A DNA stretch of 45,040 nucleotides from Diplocarpon mali (lineage: Eukaryota; Ascomycota; Leotiomycetes; Helotiales; Drepanopezizaceae), in assembly GCA_024741835.1 (NCBI GenBank), contig JAENRP010000059.1, forward strand, positions 146,314 to 191,353, given 5' to 3'. This document shows positions 33,351 to 44,374 of this stretch, in pieces. A program made the translations under genes and the position numbers. How positions within the stretch are numbered: position 1 is the first letter of the stretch; the number at the start of each line of letters is the position of its first letter. The notes beneath the pieces are model-generated. The model ran no database searches. It was given only the letters and a program-made list of their open reading frames with translations, and was not told where the DNA came from.

Positions 33351-34108
33351 CTTGACTTTATAGGAGAAGCTTCCGTTGTCTTGTCTTGTTGAAGTCTGGA
33401 ATGGGGGTTAAATTTCGTTAAGATGACGTGTAAACGAGAATATGCGCAGAGTCTGTGTCGAGAGAGGAGGGTCGGAGTAGGAAAGTGTGAGATATTTCTA
33501 CGAATTCGAGCTGTCCTGTTCTCGGGAACAAAGAAACGAGAACAGAACGAACAAGGCTTTGTTTCTTGATGAGAGGTAAGGAGGGCTACCATGCCCACGA
33601 TGGCCTTGTTACTGTTCTTTGTTCAGATCCTTCCTCGCTTGATCTATATGTTGTCGAGAACTCGGTGTACCAAAACCTGTATTGAGACAGCTCCAACATG
33701 ACCTGGCAAAGAGGCTATGTATGTACGGCCTTGTTTGCAATGTCGCTATGAATTCTGGCACAATATAATCAAGGCTTACTAGTGCAGTTCTGCCCAGCTC
33801 ATAATTTGATGTCCTAGAAAGACAATTGGCCGTCCAGGTTCATCACCTCAAACAACTAGGATTCACGGATTATGTGCCGGCATACCCTACTCAGCTTTAG
33901 CTGTCGGTCTATCTGGAGGTAATGGGAATCAGTCTGAGTAGTTCACTCATAACGACTAACTAACCTAGCTAGTCACCTAGGTAGTGTCGAGCTTTTGCCG
34001 GCCCTACAGCCGCGACGTGCTTCCCACCGACTCTCTCTCATTAATACAAGATTCAACTGAGGAAGCAAAGCTCGGCCAGCACACGGTGTTAATGAGAGTC
34101 TAAGAAGA
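33351..34108. other. Divergent upstream region, 0.76 kb
   Basis: Between the Cys-rich gene (-) and the 2EXR gene (+). No coding signal is supported. CTAACTAACC/CTAGCTAG-like short repeats are present near 33950-33985. Confidence 0.4.
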
Positions 34109-35311
34109 ATGCCGCTTGCAATGCGAAGCCAGGTCGGGGAACTGGTCTTCCACCCAACCTTCAAGCGCTTCTCACAGCTCCCGCAAGAATTACGAGACCT
34201 GATCTGGAAACATGCGAAGTGTGTTCCAATCCCACGTCAAATCGTCAAGCTCTGGATCGAAGAAAAACTAGTACCACCAGATGTAGACGCAACTAGATAG
34301 AAGAAACCACATCTGTCCGTGGATGGCATCCGAATAGTATGCAATCAGCTTGCGCCGAGTCCAACAGGTACCTGTTGAAGGACAACACCTGTTGTTATAA
34401 CGCCACTCAGAGCTGGTGGAAGGGCGAGGAGTATCATCTGGAGATGTAGGGGAGCTCGGCAAGGCAAACGAGGTTTCAATTGCTTGTCCCTTTTGATCTT
34501 TCTGTGCCTGCTTTGTTCGATCCCGCCATAGATATCTTGTGGCTCAAGGCGAGTGGCAGCCGGACGTGCACCCTCGAGGAAGCCGATCGCTGGATCACAA
34601 GGGAAATGGTAGGACGGGCTAGATATATTGCCATGGAGATGTTGAGCTTTCGTCACCCGGCCTCCATTCTGCATGAGGCAAAGAAGAACGGAGGGAATCT
34701 GCCTAGCATGTCGTTCGCGGACTTTTCGTGCATGGAAGAATTGTTCATCATCGCTGATACGACAGAGGACCGTAAAGGAATTCCCGACGCAAAGTTACGG
34801 GAGTTCACGGAACAGGCCGCCGAGATTATGGCGAAATTCTTGACTCCATCACCGGATCTCAAGGCCCACAGGTGGCGGGCAGTCAAGCACCCAGCTGATA
34901 AATCAAAGCGTTGGACGAAGGATATTCCCAGGGCTCCAGAACAGTACGAACGGATGTGCTATGAACAAAACATGGACGAAGCCAGACCAAAAAAGAACGA
35001 TTCCTTACCCATCCGATGGACGAGATTCGGTATCTGGCTATGCGGGATGGAGTTTTCGGCGATTTGCGGCAAATATGGAAAGGGCATGGAAGCAGAATGA
35101 CTGGATGCCAGGCGTGTACCTTGAGAAAGATTCCTTGAGTTGGGACGAACTTTTTTCAGTGCGACATGAAGAACACTCTGATGCAGTTTTCGAGGAGACT
35201 ACTAAGTGCTGCAGCTGTGATGGCGAACTTTGGCAAACGGCTACCGCAATTGCGGGTGAAGAGGTAGATTTTGGTAAAATAACTGTACAATATCTTGACA
35301 CCCCCGGATGA
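34109..35311 (+). CDS. 2EXR-domain protein, frame integrity uncertain
   Basis: The first exon encodes HPTFKRFSQLPQELRDLIWKH, the start of the fungal 2EXR (F-box-like) domain. A consistent model is 34109-34270, 34450-35029, 35112-35311 (313 residues) with introns of 179 bp (GTACCA...TGTAG) and 82 bp (GTATCT...TGACTG...CCAG). Later parts include FDPAIDILWLKAS and EADRWITREMVGRARYIAMEM, which match the middle of this family. However, the proposed 179-bp intron contains CAESNRYLLKDN in another frame, which resembles the conserved '(A/R)ESRRYLL' block of 2EXR proteins. That block is separated from the flanking frame by a shift near 34300 and by TAG at 34447-34449. So the gene may be decayed, or this region may be mis-sequenced. 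Function of 2EXR proteins is unknown. Confidence 0.6.
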
Positions 35312-35529
35312 AAGCTGGCAATGTGGGTTTAGATGATTGCGATCATGGGCGGTTGAAACAGAAGACTGGGGTTTACGGATCATCCACGCTATATATCGCA
35401 GAAAAGCAAAATGCACTTGTCCGATAAACAGAAGCCAGGGGACCCTTGATGTTGTCAGCATGCGACATATGAGAAATCGCTACTTGCCTGGTGGATTTTG
35501 GCAATGGAATTTCATGAAAAGAAATCCTG

Positions 35530-36592
35530 CTATAGCATATCTCCATCTGCAAATTCATTCTCACTTCCCTCTTCCTCGTCATCTTCGTCCTCATCCCCAC
35601 GAATGAAAGGAACAAATCTGAAATCAATGAAGCTGATGCCACCCCCGTCCACCTCGACCATGAACTGTAAACTCAAAACTCCCTGCTCATCGCCTCTGAC
35701 GCTGACCTTGCTGGCCAAGCGCATTGCTTCAGCAGCGCATTTTATCATGTCAAACTTGTAGCTCTGGGTCCATTTATCTGCCACAGTAAAGGTCTCAAGT
35801 AACTCTCTTCCCTTGGAAAACTCGACACATGCACTTCCAAGAGGTCCTACTGCCGACAGGCTGAGGTATGGTGCTGAAGGGTGTGCAGTGATGTCAAGAC
35901 GTGTGGGAGAGGTGGCGCTTAATTCGGAGACGGCGTCGAAGAGCCAGCGAGCCTGCATGATGATCTTCACTTGCATGGCATCTCGCTGGAACGGGATCTC
36001 TTCTGGACTTTCGGGTTCGTAGGTATTGAGCTTGCAAGTAGTTGTTACTCCTGACTCTTCGAGTATGACACTCAAAGGTGATCCGATACCAGCATACGAG
36101 AGCCGGCAGACACCTGCCATGCCGAGTGCCTGATTACTGAAAGCGTTGGGACGGCCTGGTCGGATATTGCTCGAGTAACCATCATTGTCAGACTTAAAGA
36201 AGCGAGTAGTGTTGGGATCTGCTGCACCGAATATTTGGATTGTTTCTAGGAGAGCTGCGAGGGAAACCTGGAAATTCGGGAGGTCGGGAGTTTCGGCATC
36301 AGTATCATCTGAGTCTTGTTGAGGTAAAAGGCAGCTGAATGTAGTGAAGAGTGCTTTGTCGAGAAAGACAATACCTGGAGTGGTCAGTAGATGCAATTGA
36401 AATTGACCATGAAGACCAACCTTGCATCACTCTCGAGTCTTCAACTGCAAAGCGTATTCCTTCAGGGCCAATTTGAACTTGTGCCTTGGATGCAAAGCGG
36501 ATGCAGTTTAGTAGCTGAAAGAGTTGCCTTGCGGAACTGGAAACGGATTTGAAGACAGGTGGGCCACTCTCTTGCTCGCCGAAAGTAGACAT
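35530..36592 (-). CDS. rad1: Rad1/Rec1 subunit of the 9-1-1 checkpoint clamp
   Basis: Two exons (36592-36421 and 36374-35530) with a 46-bp intron give 338 residues. Characteristic segments are LNCIRFASKAQVQIGPEGIRFAVEDSRVMQ, GIVFLDKALFTTF, PFQRDAMQVKIIMQARWLFDAVSEL and FDMIKCAAEAMRLASKVSV. The order fits the PCNA-like fold of Rad1 (S. cerevisiae Rad17). With Hus1 and Rad9 it is loaded on damaged DNA to activate the checkpoint kinase. The C-terminus is acidic (DEDEDDEEEGSENEF), a common feature. The start is only 142 bp from the stop of Ost5 on the same strand, so its promoter is short or overlaps the Ost5 3' region. Confidence 0.93.
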
Positions 36593-36734
36593 GATGATAA
36601 GATTTATGTGCGGTGAGAAATTTGAATAGTAGGTAGTTTCACAAAGCCTGAAGTACGCAACCCTTTGCTCTTATTGCTCCAACTAATGTACACGTTCTAT
36701 GCGAAGTAGGAAAATTCGTGGAGGGAAGCAGCTC

Positions 36735-37078
36735 TTAGACATATACGCCGACTGCGCAAATCATGTACACAGCTCCGAAGCTAGCAGGCATCAATTAGAC
36801 GTTGGTGGTAAAGCTTGAGGGGTGTATTGACATACGCAATGGACAACGATGCTGGAATTCCGACGAGGGGTATGTTGAGGACTGATCTATCTGCAGAATT
36901 ACTTAGCAGAGATCCAATCGCGCCGGCTTCTAGACATACTCAGACCAAAGTATCCGGTAAGAAGAAGACCCAGTGACAGTAGAGAGAAGCCGACGAAGAA
37001 GTGGTTGTCCTTGGCAATGGTTGGGACGAATGGGTTGCCGGCGGCACTCTCCCAGACCTGATGCAGTGATGACTCCAT
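36735..37078 (-). CDS. OST5: Ost5/TMEM258 subunit of oligosaccharyltransferase
   Basis: Three small exons (37078-36940, 36890-36836, 36780-36735) with introns of 49 and 55 bp encode exactly 79 residues. The protein begins MESSLHQVWESAAGNPFVPT and has two membrane helices (FFVGFSLLSLGLLLTGYFGL and PLVGIPASLSIAFGAVYMIC). It ends in AVGVYV, matching the conserved GVYV/GIYV ending of yeast Ost5 and human TMEM258, and the length equals that of TMEM258. It is a small ER membrane subunit of the complex that transfers N-glycans to nascent proteins. Both introns are supported by phase and by acceptors TCTGCAG and TGCTAG. Because each exon is short, simple ORF calling misses this gene. Confidence 0.92.
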
Positions 37079-37990
37079 AAGCCTCGAGTTGTGAGTTTGA
37101 GGATTTTGCGCGGTCGGTAGCGTTGCGGTGATTGTGGAAAATGAAGGTTGAACTCGTCGCCGTCAAGTCGATGTGACTGGGATACTGATATTCCTACACA
37201 ACTCGAGACCTGGCCTCCACCGGAAGAACCTACCGGAAAAACGTTCCGAAAGAGCTTGGAGTCTTGGTAGCGTGTCTGGGGTCGGCGGAACTTTTGACCA
37301 CTAATTAAGCTCGAGGCTAATGTGTGTGTAGGACTACCCGCAAGATATTCCCAGTATTCCAACGTTGCAAAAGATCTCCGTAGAGTAGAGATTCAGACCA
37401 CGATTTACATATGCTTCCATATATTCCAGGTGCCTGTATGATCTGGCGGTTTTGGTGTTGTCTCAGGAGGATACGGATATTGCATCTTAGAATGTTCGCG
37501 AGGCTGAGACGCAGCCTCGCTAGGATCTCGCTAGCCGTTGGGTCCCTCATCCGCTCCACTCCAACGTACTATGATTCCACGATTCTACGAATATCTTCAT
37601 TATCAACCCTCGACATCAGCTTGAATCCTGATTGCACGCAGAGTATCAACGTGTTATAGCAGGCAAGCAAGCCCAGCAGCGTAGCACAGCCAGACTCTGG
37701 AAACGACAGTTCGACGTTCGTTCCCATACCCGCCTCTCGAATTACTATGCCATGGCAATCCACCATTACCTAGGCTGACACATACCCCTCATCAGAGTTC
37801 AACAATCTCGCTTTCACTGTTCCATCCATACCAGACATTCTAAGCGTAGGAGCCGTTCTTAGGTATTGTATTCTCAGATTTGGCATACCAAGAAATCTCC
37901 CGCCGCATGGATAGATTTGGTACGTTCTAGTTACAGGGAACTACGACGTCACCTCCTTTGTTCTCTGAATTGAATAGTCGGAGCGATCTG
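37079..37990. other. Divergent region between Ost5 and Gcn5
   Basis: About 0.9 kb with short frames on both strands. A 65-codon ATG frame on the minus strand (37766-37569) has no recognisable feature. The region must contain the promoters of Ost5 (-) and Gcn5 (+). Confidence 0.4.
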
Positions 37991-38070
37991 GTATGTTTGA
38001 ATCCACGAAAATTATATTTCGTGTCGCGCGATGTCTTTCTGATTTTCGTACAAGAACTACTAATAACATG
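37991..38070 (+). other. Probable leader intron of GCN5
   Basis: The segment begins GTATGT and ends CTACTAATAACATGTCAG, a near-ideal branch site and acceptor. It is AT-rich compared with the following coding DNA. Splicing would remove the ATGs at 37993 and 38068; an in-frame TAG lies 14 bp upstream of the donor, so this intron would sit in the 5' leader. Confidence 0.6.
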
Positions 38071-39420
38071 TCAGTAAGAAAGGAACTCGCAAATCTCGCC
38101 CCGGACGCCGCCGGCGGCCCTCATAACCAGCCCGTCGCACCATCTGCCGCACCACCGGCGGTATCTCGTCCCGCGATAGGACTAATTCAAAATCCGACCC
38201 AGAGTTTCAACTCAGTGTTCGACCTAGAATCCGGCACCATGGGCCCTACAAAAGAGCTCAAGCGCAAGGCCACGGAGGAGCCCAATACCCCCTCCGATAG
38301 CAAACGGATCAAGGAATCGACATCCAGCTCGCCCGCACCCTCTGAAGCACGCGAAATACCCTTCCCGGAGCGCCCTGCAGTCAGTGAAGAGCGCAACGGA
38401 GAGATCGAATTCCGGGTCGTCAACAACGATAACAAGCGCGAGAGCCTCATAATCCTCACAGGCCTCAAATGTATCTTTCAAAAGCAACTACCCAAGATGC
38501 CGAAGGACTACATAGCCCGCCTCGTTTACGATCGTACCCATCTCTCGATCGCCATCGTCAAGCATCCCCTCGAAGTGGTAGGAGGAATCACATACCGACC
38601 CTTCCACAAACAGCAGTTCGCCGAGATCGTGTTCTGCGCCATCTCTTCAGATCAGCAGGTCAAGGGTTACGGCGCACATCTCATGAGCCATCTGAAAGAC
38701 TACGTTCGGGCCACGTCGGAAGTCATGCACTTCCTCACCTACGCCGACAACTACGCCATCGGCTACTTCAAGAAGCAGGGTTTCACCAAGGACATCACGC
38801 TGGAGAAGGAGAAGTGGATGGGCTACATCAAGGACTACGAGGGCGGTACCATCATGCAGTGCTCCATGCTGCCCCGGGTGCGCTACCTGGAGGCAGGCAG
38901 GATGCTGCTCAAGCAGAAGGAGGCCGTTCTGGCCAAAATCCGCGCGTTCAGCATGAGCCACGTCGTCCACCAGCCTCCCAAGGAGTGGAAGAACGGCGCC
39001 TTCCCAATCGATCCCATGAGCATCCCCGCGATCCGCGACTCTGGCTGGTCCCCAGACATGGACGAGCTCGCGCGCCAGCCTCGTCACGGGCCGAACTACA
39101 ACCAGCTGCTGCATCTGCTGAACGACATGCAGAACCATGCTTCGGCCTGGCCGTTCAATCACCCAGTCAACTCGGAGGAGGTACTGGACTACTACGAGGT
39201 CATCAAGGAGCCGATGGACCTCAGCACCATGGAACGCAAGCTGGAGGCGGACAACTACCCCACGCCGGAGGACTTTATCAAAGACGCCAAGCTGGTATTC
39301 GACAACTGCCGCAAGTACAACAACGAGACCACACCGTATGCGAAGTGCGCCAACAAGCTGGAGAAGTTCATGTGGCAGCAGATCAAGGCCATACCCGAGT
39401 GGTCGCACCTGGAAGCGTGA
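38068..39420 (+). CDS. GCN5: Gcn5 histone acetyltransferase (SAGA)
   Basis: From ATG 38068 the frame encodes 450 residues. If the 37991-38070 leader intron is spliced, the first AUG is 38239 (context ggcaccATGgg) and the protein has 393 residues. Codon use in 38083-38238 looks coding, so I keep the longer form as the outer limit. The GNAT catalytic core shows FAEIVFCAI (catalytic Glu), [16 protein letters not shown] (acetyl-CoA loop) and [21 protein letters not shown]. The C-terminal bromodomain shows [24 protein letters not shown] and [10 protein letters not shown], with the acetyl-lysine-binding Asn. It acetylates histone H3 as part of SAGA/ADA. The N-terminus ([19 protein letters not shown]) is a basic, disordered, nuclear-type segment. 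No intron is needed in the domain region. Confidence 0.95.
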   Translation: MSVRKELANLAPDAAGGPHNQPVAPSAAPPAVSRPAIGLIQNPTQSFNSVFDLESGTMGPTKELKRKATEEPNTPSDSKRIKESTSSSPAPSEAREIPFPERPAVSEERNGEIEFRVVNNDNKRESLIILTGLKCIFQKQLPKMPKDYIARLVYDRTHLSIAIVKHPLEVVGGITYRPFHKQQFAEIVFCAISSDQQVKGYGAHLMSHLKDYVRATSEVMHFLTYADNYAIGYFKKQGFTKDITLEKEKWMGYIKDYEGGTIMQCSMLPRVRYLEAGRMLLKQKEAVLAKIRAFSMSHVVHQPPKEWKNGAFPIDPMSIPAIRDSGWSPDMDELARQPRHGPNYNQLLHLLNDMQNHASAWPFNHPVNSEEVLDYYEVIKEPMDLSTMERKLEADNYPTPEDFIKDAKLVFDNCRKYNNETTPYAKCANKLEKFMWQQIKAIPEWSHLEA

Positions 39421-40896
39421 ACCGACGGGTAGGAGCAGTTTCATCACGTGTAGATCGCGTCACAGTCGTACACAATGCTTTTTGGGATGGGCGTCAAGGG
39501 CGACGGGGGATAAGTGCCATAGCGATAGGCGTTGGGAGTTATGGATGGAATCTGCCTGGTATGAGATTGATAGGTTGGCAGGGGAATGTAGCCGGCGATG
39601 GCAGGGAGATTATGACGAATTACAAATTCAAAGATTACCACCCGCTCCCAGTGTCTATTCACATCATGTTTCTTGTTCAACTCCTGGCATGGTTTTTCAG
39701 TTGCTAACCCCACCTCCCTACTGCTGTCGAATAAGCAATAGCATGTATGCTCTAGAAAGCATGACCTGACGACTACAACCTATGCAGCGGACGCGGCAAT
39801 GATTAGCGACTCACACCGGAAGCTGGGAGCTAGGAGCAGGAAGCAATCTCGCGTCTTGGAACCGGATTCAGGCTCATTCGAGATCCGCATCGCATCGCAT
39901 GGCATGACATCGCATGACATGGCATGACATGGCGCCAGCAGCACCCGCGGCGAAACCGCTCTCGATTTATAAGAGCCTACCCTCGTATGCGCCTTCACAC
40001 CCGTCCGCTGCCTGCTACCATGGGCTCGCCGAGTCACTCCACTCCCGCCGACTCCGTAGGGACCGTAGAGACCGTGGGGAGGGTGCGTTTCGGCGGGCCG
40101 CGCGCTGGCGGCGCGGTGTAAGCTTTCGTTGCTGGGGGCGCCGTGCTGGGCCTTTCGAGGTAGCTAGGTTCAGATGTTTCTACACCACTCATTGTACTGC
40201 CTCGTACGGGACCATGTCAGCCGAAGCGAGAGAGGGGCAGGAGGAGAGAGTGACAGAGCAGAGCAGAGCAGAGCAGAGCAGAGCAGAGAATCACGGGCAA
40301 GCGAGCGAGCGAGCGGGCAAACAAACAAAACATCATCGATATCATTCCACAGCCAAGTTAGTTAATAGAGCTACACTTTCCCCACCCCCTCCCAAGATCC
40401 CTTACCCCGCTACCGCCTCCCATAGACGTGCAAGCCAGCGAGACAGCAATATATTAATACCATCGCCTCTACTTCCGCATCATCCATGTAGCCCCTTTCA
40501 GTCCCCCAAAAGAGCCCCCGTATGTACCACAAACGCAGTCAGGAAGCCATCAGGAGCAAGGCCTCCGCCGTCGCAGGAACAATGCGCAGACAGGTACTCT
40601 GACACTGCTGCATGTCCCTCGCCGCCCTGCTTCCCTCCCTCTTGTCCGTCAATACCTCACGACGCACGCAGCACCTCTGTACCCATGCTCCTGCCCCCAT
40701 ACAGCCAAAGAGGATACCTCCCACAAAAGCACATGCGTCAGAATCCGATGCAACGCCATGCTCAGAGGAACGCCGGCCGTGTATACGCATCGCACCCAAA
40801 CAAATAGCACGAGAAGAATAGGCCGGGAAGCAATGATATTATGCCCAGCAAAGATCCATCCGCTGCCACCGATCGAGACCCGAGAGACGCGAGGGC
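39421..40896. other. Intergenic region, 1.5 kb, with short repeats
   Basis: Contains a GCATGACAT-like repeat at about 39889-39932 and a (GCAGA)n run at about 40257-40288. The rest shows no supported exon. Two genes converge here (Gcn5 + and the acidic-protein gene -). Confidence 0.5.
40257..40288. repeat. (GCAGA)n microsatellite
   Basis: About six tandem copies of a purine-rich pentamer, followed by GCGAGCGAGCGAGCGG. Noncoding position between convergent genes. Confidence 0.85.
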
Positions 40897-42123
40897 TCAG
40901 GAGTGGCCGCTCGGTTGGTTGTCCCCACGCCGGTAGCTGACACTCACATGCGTAGACCCAGCATCAAAGGTATTGGTGAGAGGCCGCCTCGAGACTTGGT
41001 CCGAGAAGCGGCTCTGTAGCCTGGCGGGCGTTCGGGCCTCGGCTCTTCCGCCAGATGTGGTGTTGGTGACGGCTCTCGGATGGGGACCCAGGCTTGGGCG
41101 TCCGGTCAGGTGCGGAGAGGCGTCTGGTCGCCCGGAATTCTGACTCCTCGAGTACGATCTAGCGTTCGACCCGAGCAGAGACGCAGCCGGGATCGCCCTC
41201 GCTGCGGTGGCAAAAGGTGAGCCGGTGCTACCGGACGGGGCGGGAGAGCCCGGGGTCGACGCGATCTGTGCGTGGACGTCCAGCGTACGATTGGAGGCCT
41301 GGATCTCCTGTCGGACGAGGTTGTGCAGGTAATCCGGGATTTCACCCCAGTGTCCCAATCTCGCCGCGTTCAAGATCCTCGGGGGTATCTGTGGGCAGTC
41401 GATCGCGGGTCTTGTGCCTGGGATGTTGGCATTGGGGGAGAGGTCCGTAGGGAGGAATGGGATGCCCCCAGCCTCGACCGTCTCCTTCAACCATTGTTCC
41501 CACTCCTCATCCATGACGGTATCCTCCCCAGCATCCCGCTGCGCAGCCGCAGCACGCAAGCGCTCATTCAGGTCGACGCCCACGCTCTGGAGCTCGACTT
41601 CCGAGTCGTCCGCCTCCTCGTCCATCTCGTTCTCCGCTTCGTTGTCCTCGGTCTCCTCGTCGTCCTGGACTTCTTCCATCTCCTCGATGTCCGCCGAGCG
41701 GGCCTGCTGGGCCACCGGCAGGCGCAGCTCGGGAGGAGCCCAGTCGTGGATCCCATCTGCCGTTGTGTCCCGAATGAGGATCCCCTGTTCCCGCTCGAAT
41801 CTCTCCTTGGCCCAGCGGGTACCCTCCCATTTCGTCAAGCACGCGATCTCGGATTTCGTCAAGCCCAGATTGTCAAAGGCGCGGAAGAGTCGCCGGTGCC
41901 ACGGGTACCGGGAGAGCCGTACTCGGTGCGGCTGGTACGAGTAGTCGAGGCCAGGATACTTGGCCTCTTGGGACGACAGGTGGCCGTAGAAAGCCTGCGT
42001 CTCGAGACGGACCTCGGGGACGAGTTGTCGCTGCAGGAGACCCTGGAAGTTCTGCGGATCCGTCGATTTGGGCTTGGGGAACATGACCTCGTACACGAGT
42101 TGGTCGACTGCGAGGCCCTTCAT
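40897..42123 (-). CDS. Acidic conserved-type fungal protein, unknown function
   Basis: A frame of 408 residues from ATG 42123 (MKGLAVDQLVYEVMFPKP), the only in-frame ATG near the 5' end. The N-terminal half looks folded, with PHRVRLSRYPWHRRLFRAFD and LTKWEGTRWAKERFEREQGI. An acidic stretch follows (EEMEEVQDDEETEDNEAENE), then VGVDLNERLRAAAAQRD and a Ser/Pro-rich tail. I do not recognise the family. The tail ends shortly after a perfect donor-like GTGAGT (minus strand, 40947), so the C-terminus may be spliced to a further exon downstream. The residue order suggests a nuclear protein, but this is only composition. Confidence 0.65.
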   Translation of the reverse strand: MKGLAVDQLVYEVMFPKPKSTDPQNFQGLLQRQLVPEVRLETQAFYGHLSSQEAKYPGLDYSYQPHRVRLSRYPWHRRLFRAFDNLGLTKSEIACLTKWEGTRWAKERFEREQGILIRDTTADGIHDWAPPELRLPVAQQARSADIEEMEEVQDDEETEDNEAENEMDEEADDSEVELQSVGVDLNERLRAAAAQRDAGEDTVMDEEWEQWLKETVEAGGIPFLPTDLSPNANIPGTRPAIDCPQIPPRILNAARLGHWGEIPDYLHNLVRQEIQASNRTLDVHAQIASTPGSPAPSGSTGSPFATAARAIPAASLLGSNARSYSRSQNSGRPDASPHLTGRPSLGPHPRAVTNTTSGGRAEARTPARLQSRFSDQVSRRPLTNTFDAGSTHVSVSYRRGDNQPSGHS

Positions 42124-43432
42124 CTTGCAGAGGCGTGTCTGTCGTGCTGGGCGTCCGGCGGCGTGACGTCCGAGGTCGAGGTTTGTCCGAGGCGGCGTGA
42201 GCACAGTCTCACCCCGAGATGACAGATGACAAGCGTCGTTCGCGATCCTCGGGGATGGATGTGGGGCGTCTCGAGGCAATCAAGCCGCAACACGGGGCTG
42301 CCCTGTTCGTCCGTGCCTGAGATATTAATGGCAGCGAAACGGCCGAGGTGGGCTGTGACTTTGGCTGGAGAGCAGCCTGGACGCAGGGATGTGCCGCGAG
42401 AGGAGAATGCGAGCGCTCCCAAGCCCGCAGATGATGGGTTTGCCGGAGTGAGAGGGAGGTCAAACGGGCGGATGGGCGAGTTGGGGTGAGCGGACGGGTG
42501 TAGACTCTTTTCCTCCTTTTTTCTTTCCTTCCCCTGCGAGAAATCCTCAGGGCCCGGAACGGATCGGCGGTGATTCACCGCACCGCATGAAATTGAATGA
42601 AAAGAATGATCCGAATTGACTCGATGTGCGCCGAGCGGGAGTCGCAGGTCGTACAGGATTCGAGGCGATCCACGCAGGATGCAGCCGCCGCTCTTGTCGA
42701 TGAGGGATAGGGGCGGCCGGTATTTCGTGCTCTTCGACGAGCTGCCCTTGTTCCTCCAATCCGTATGACCGGTATTACCCAGTAAATGCCGCCGCAGACG
42801 CACCCGAGTCGAGTCGAAGAGAGGGGGGCGAGGAGAGGAGAGGAGATTTGAGGAGCGGCGTCGACCTTTCGATACCGATCGAAAGGTGTGGTGTTGATGT
42901 GTGTGTGCAGGTGGAGAGGGAGAGGGAGAGTTGGATGGGTTGTAGGAAGGAAGGAATTTGGAGAGCGGACGGGGTTGTGAAGGNTGGCGGTTTGTGTTTG
43001 CGGGTGCGGTGATTACCGTTGCGGTGAGTCGGAGTCAGCCGGATGTCGGGTCTCGGTCGGCAATGAAAGGAAAAGAATGGCTTGGAGTCGTCGAGTCGAG
43101 AAGTCGAGTCGTGAAAGGGGTGGGAATGGATGTGGGAGAACGAGGAGCGGAGTAGAAGAGTCGAGTAGAGTAGACAAGTATGATCGTTGGCCGAGTCGGG
43201 TCTGGTCTTTCGTCTCTCGGATAGCGAGACCCAGACCAAGTGGGCGGTGAGAGGGGATTGGCTGGGACCGACAAGAGAAGGATTTCGGAGAGGGAGATTT
43301 AGTGAAGCTGATATCGGCACACAGTATATGGATATATCGAGCTGTGAAGGGTGTTGTATATACCAGGAACTGGCACTGTTGTTGAGTGGTATATGTTGTA
43401 TATGTAGATGATGACCTGCAGCGGTTTGATAC

Positions 43433-43548
43433 GTGTGTTTACACATACATACATACACATATATACATACACATATATACACACATATATACACACATAT
43501 ATACACACATATATACACATATATCCCTCCACATATATCCCTCCCCAC
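43433..43548. repeat. ACATATATACAC-type microsatellite
   Basis: Tandem CATA/CATATATACA units with small variants, ending in two copies of CACATATATCCCTCC. It gives spurious open frames of His/Tyr/Thr/Ile on both strands. Confidence 0.9.
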
Positions 43549-44273
43549 CAGACACCGAATATATCGTATATACCAGGCATTGACGCACGTGTTTCTTGAT
43601 TATAGGTGTGCATTTGTACACGGATTGTGCCATCATGTACCCGGTAACAAAACATGTATTTACGGGTACCTACATATATCCATACATATCCACACCAACG
43701 CAATTGATCATCGTATTCACCAGGTATCATCTCGTAGTTTGATATCCACGCAACCACACATATACATACCCTGAGATCATACAGCAGCACATATCACAAC
43801 CCAACAGAATATCAAAATGGACAATTCCATCCCTCACCCCCCCTTCCCACCCCCTGACTGTCCTCCTGGCTGTCCCCCTGGCTGTGTTCCCCCTCTTCAG
43901 CAAACCCCTTGGAAAAGAAGGTGAGAAAGCATGCAAGCGACAGCTCAACCACCGCGGTCAACACATTGCACTCACACACAGGACAACAGCTCAAGATCGC
44001 ACGTCCAGTCACGTCCGTCACGTCCAGCCCGAGTCCTCGCCCGCAGACCAGTCACCCCCAGTTGCAGGAGGATGTGCGACAGGCCTGAACGCCCGAGTCG
44101 TGCACCACGGGCCACGGATCAATCAGTCGCGCCGACGGCTGCTGTACCGTAGGTCCTGTGCTGCGCTGCGTATCCAATATGTAGGAGGCCAGCGACAGGG
44201 CGGATCCTCTCCGCATGAGCTGGTTCGCTCCGAGTCGGAACTTGGGCCAGAGGTACGATGCGACGCGATGCGA

Positions 44274-44374
44274 TGCCACGAGATGAGATGAGCAGAGACG
44301 AGACACGAAGAGATGAGATGAGAAGAGATGAGATGAGAAGAGATGAGATGAGAAGAGATGAGATGAGATGAGAA
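44274..44374. repeat. Purine-rich GAGATGAGAA array
   Basis: Repeated GAGATGAGATGAGAA units, flanked by GATGCGACGCGATGC-like variants. Nearly all purine on the plus strand. Confidence 0.9.

Noticed and set aside
37569..37766. 65-codon ATG frame between Ost5 and Gcn5
   Set aside because: Too short and unsupported by splice or domain evidence.
42775..43548. Minus-strand frame of 257 codons
   Set aside because: Mainly TCGAGTC and ACATATAT repeats; contains an N.
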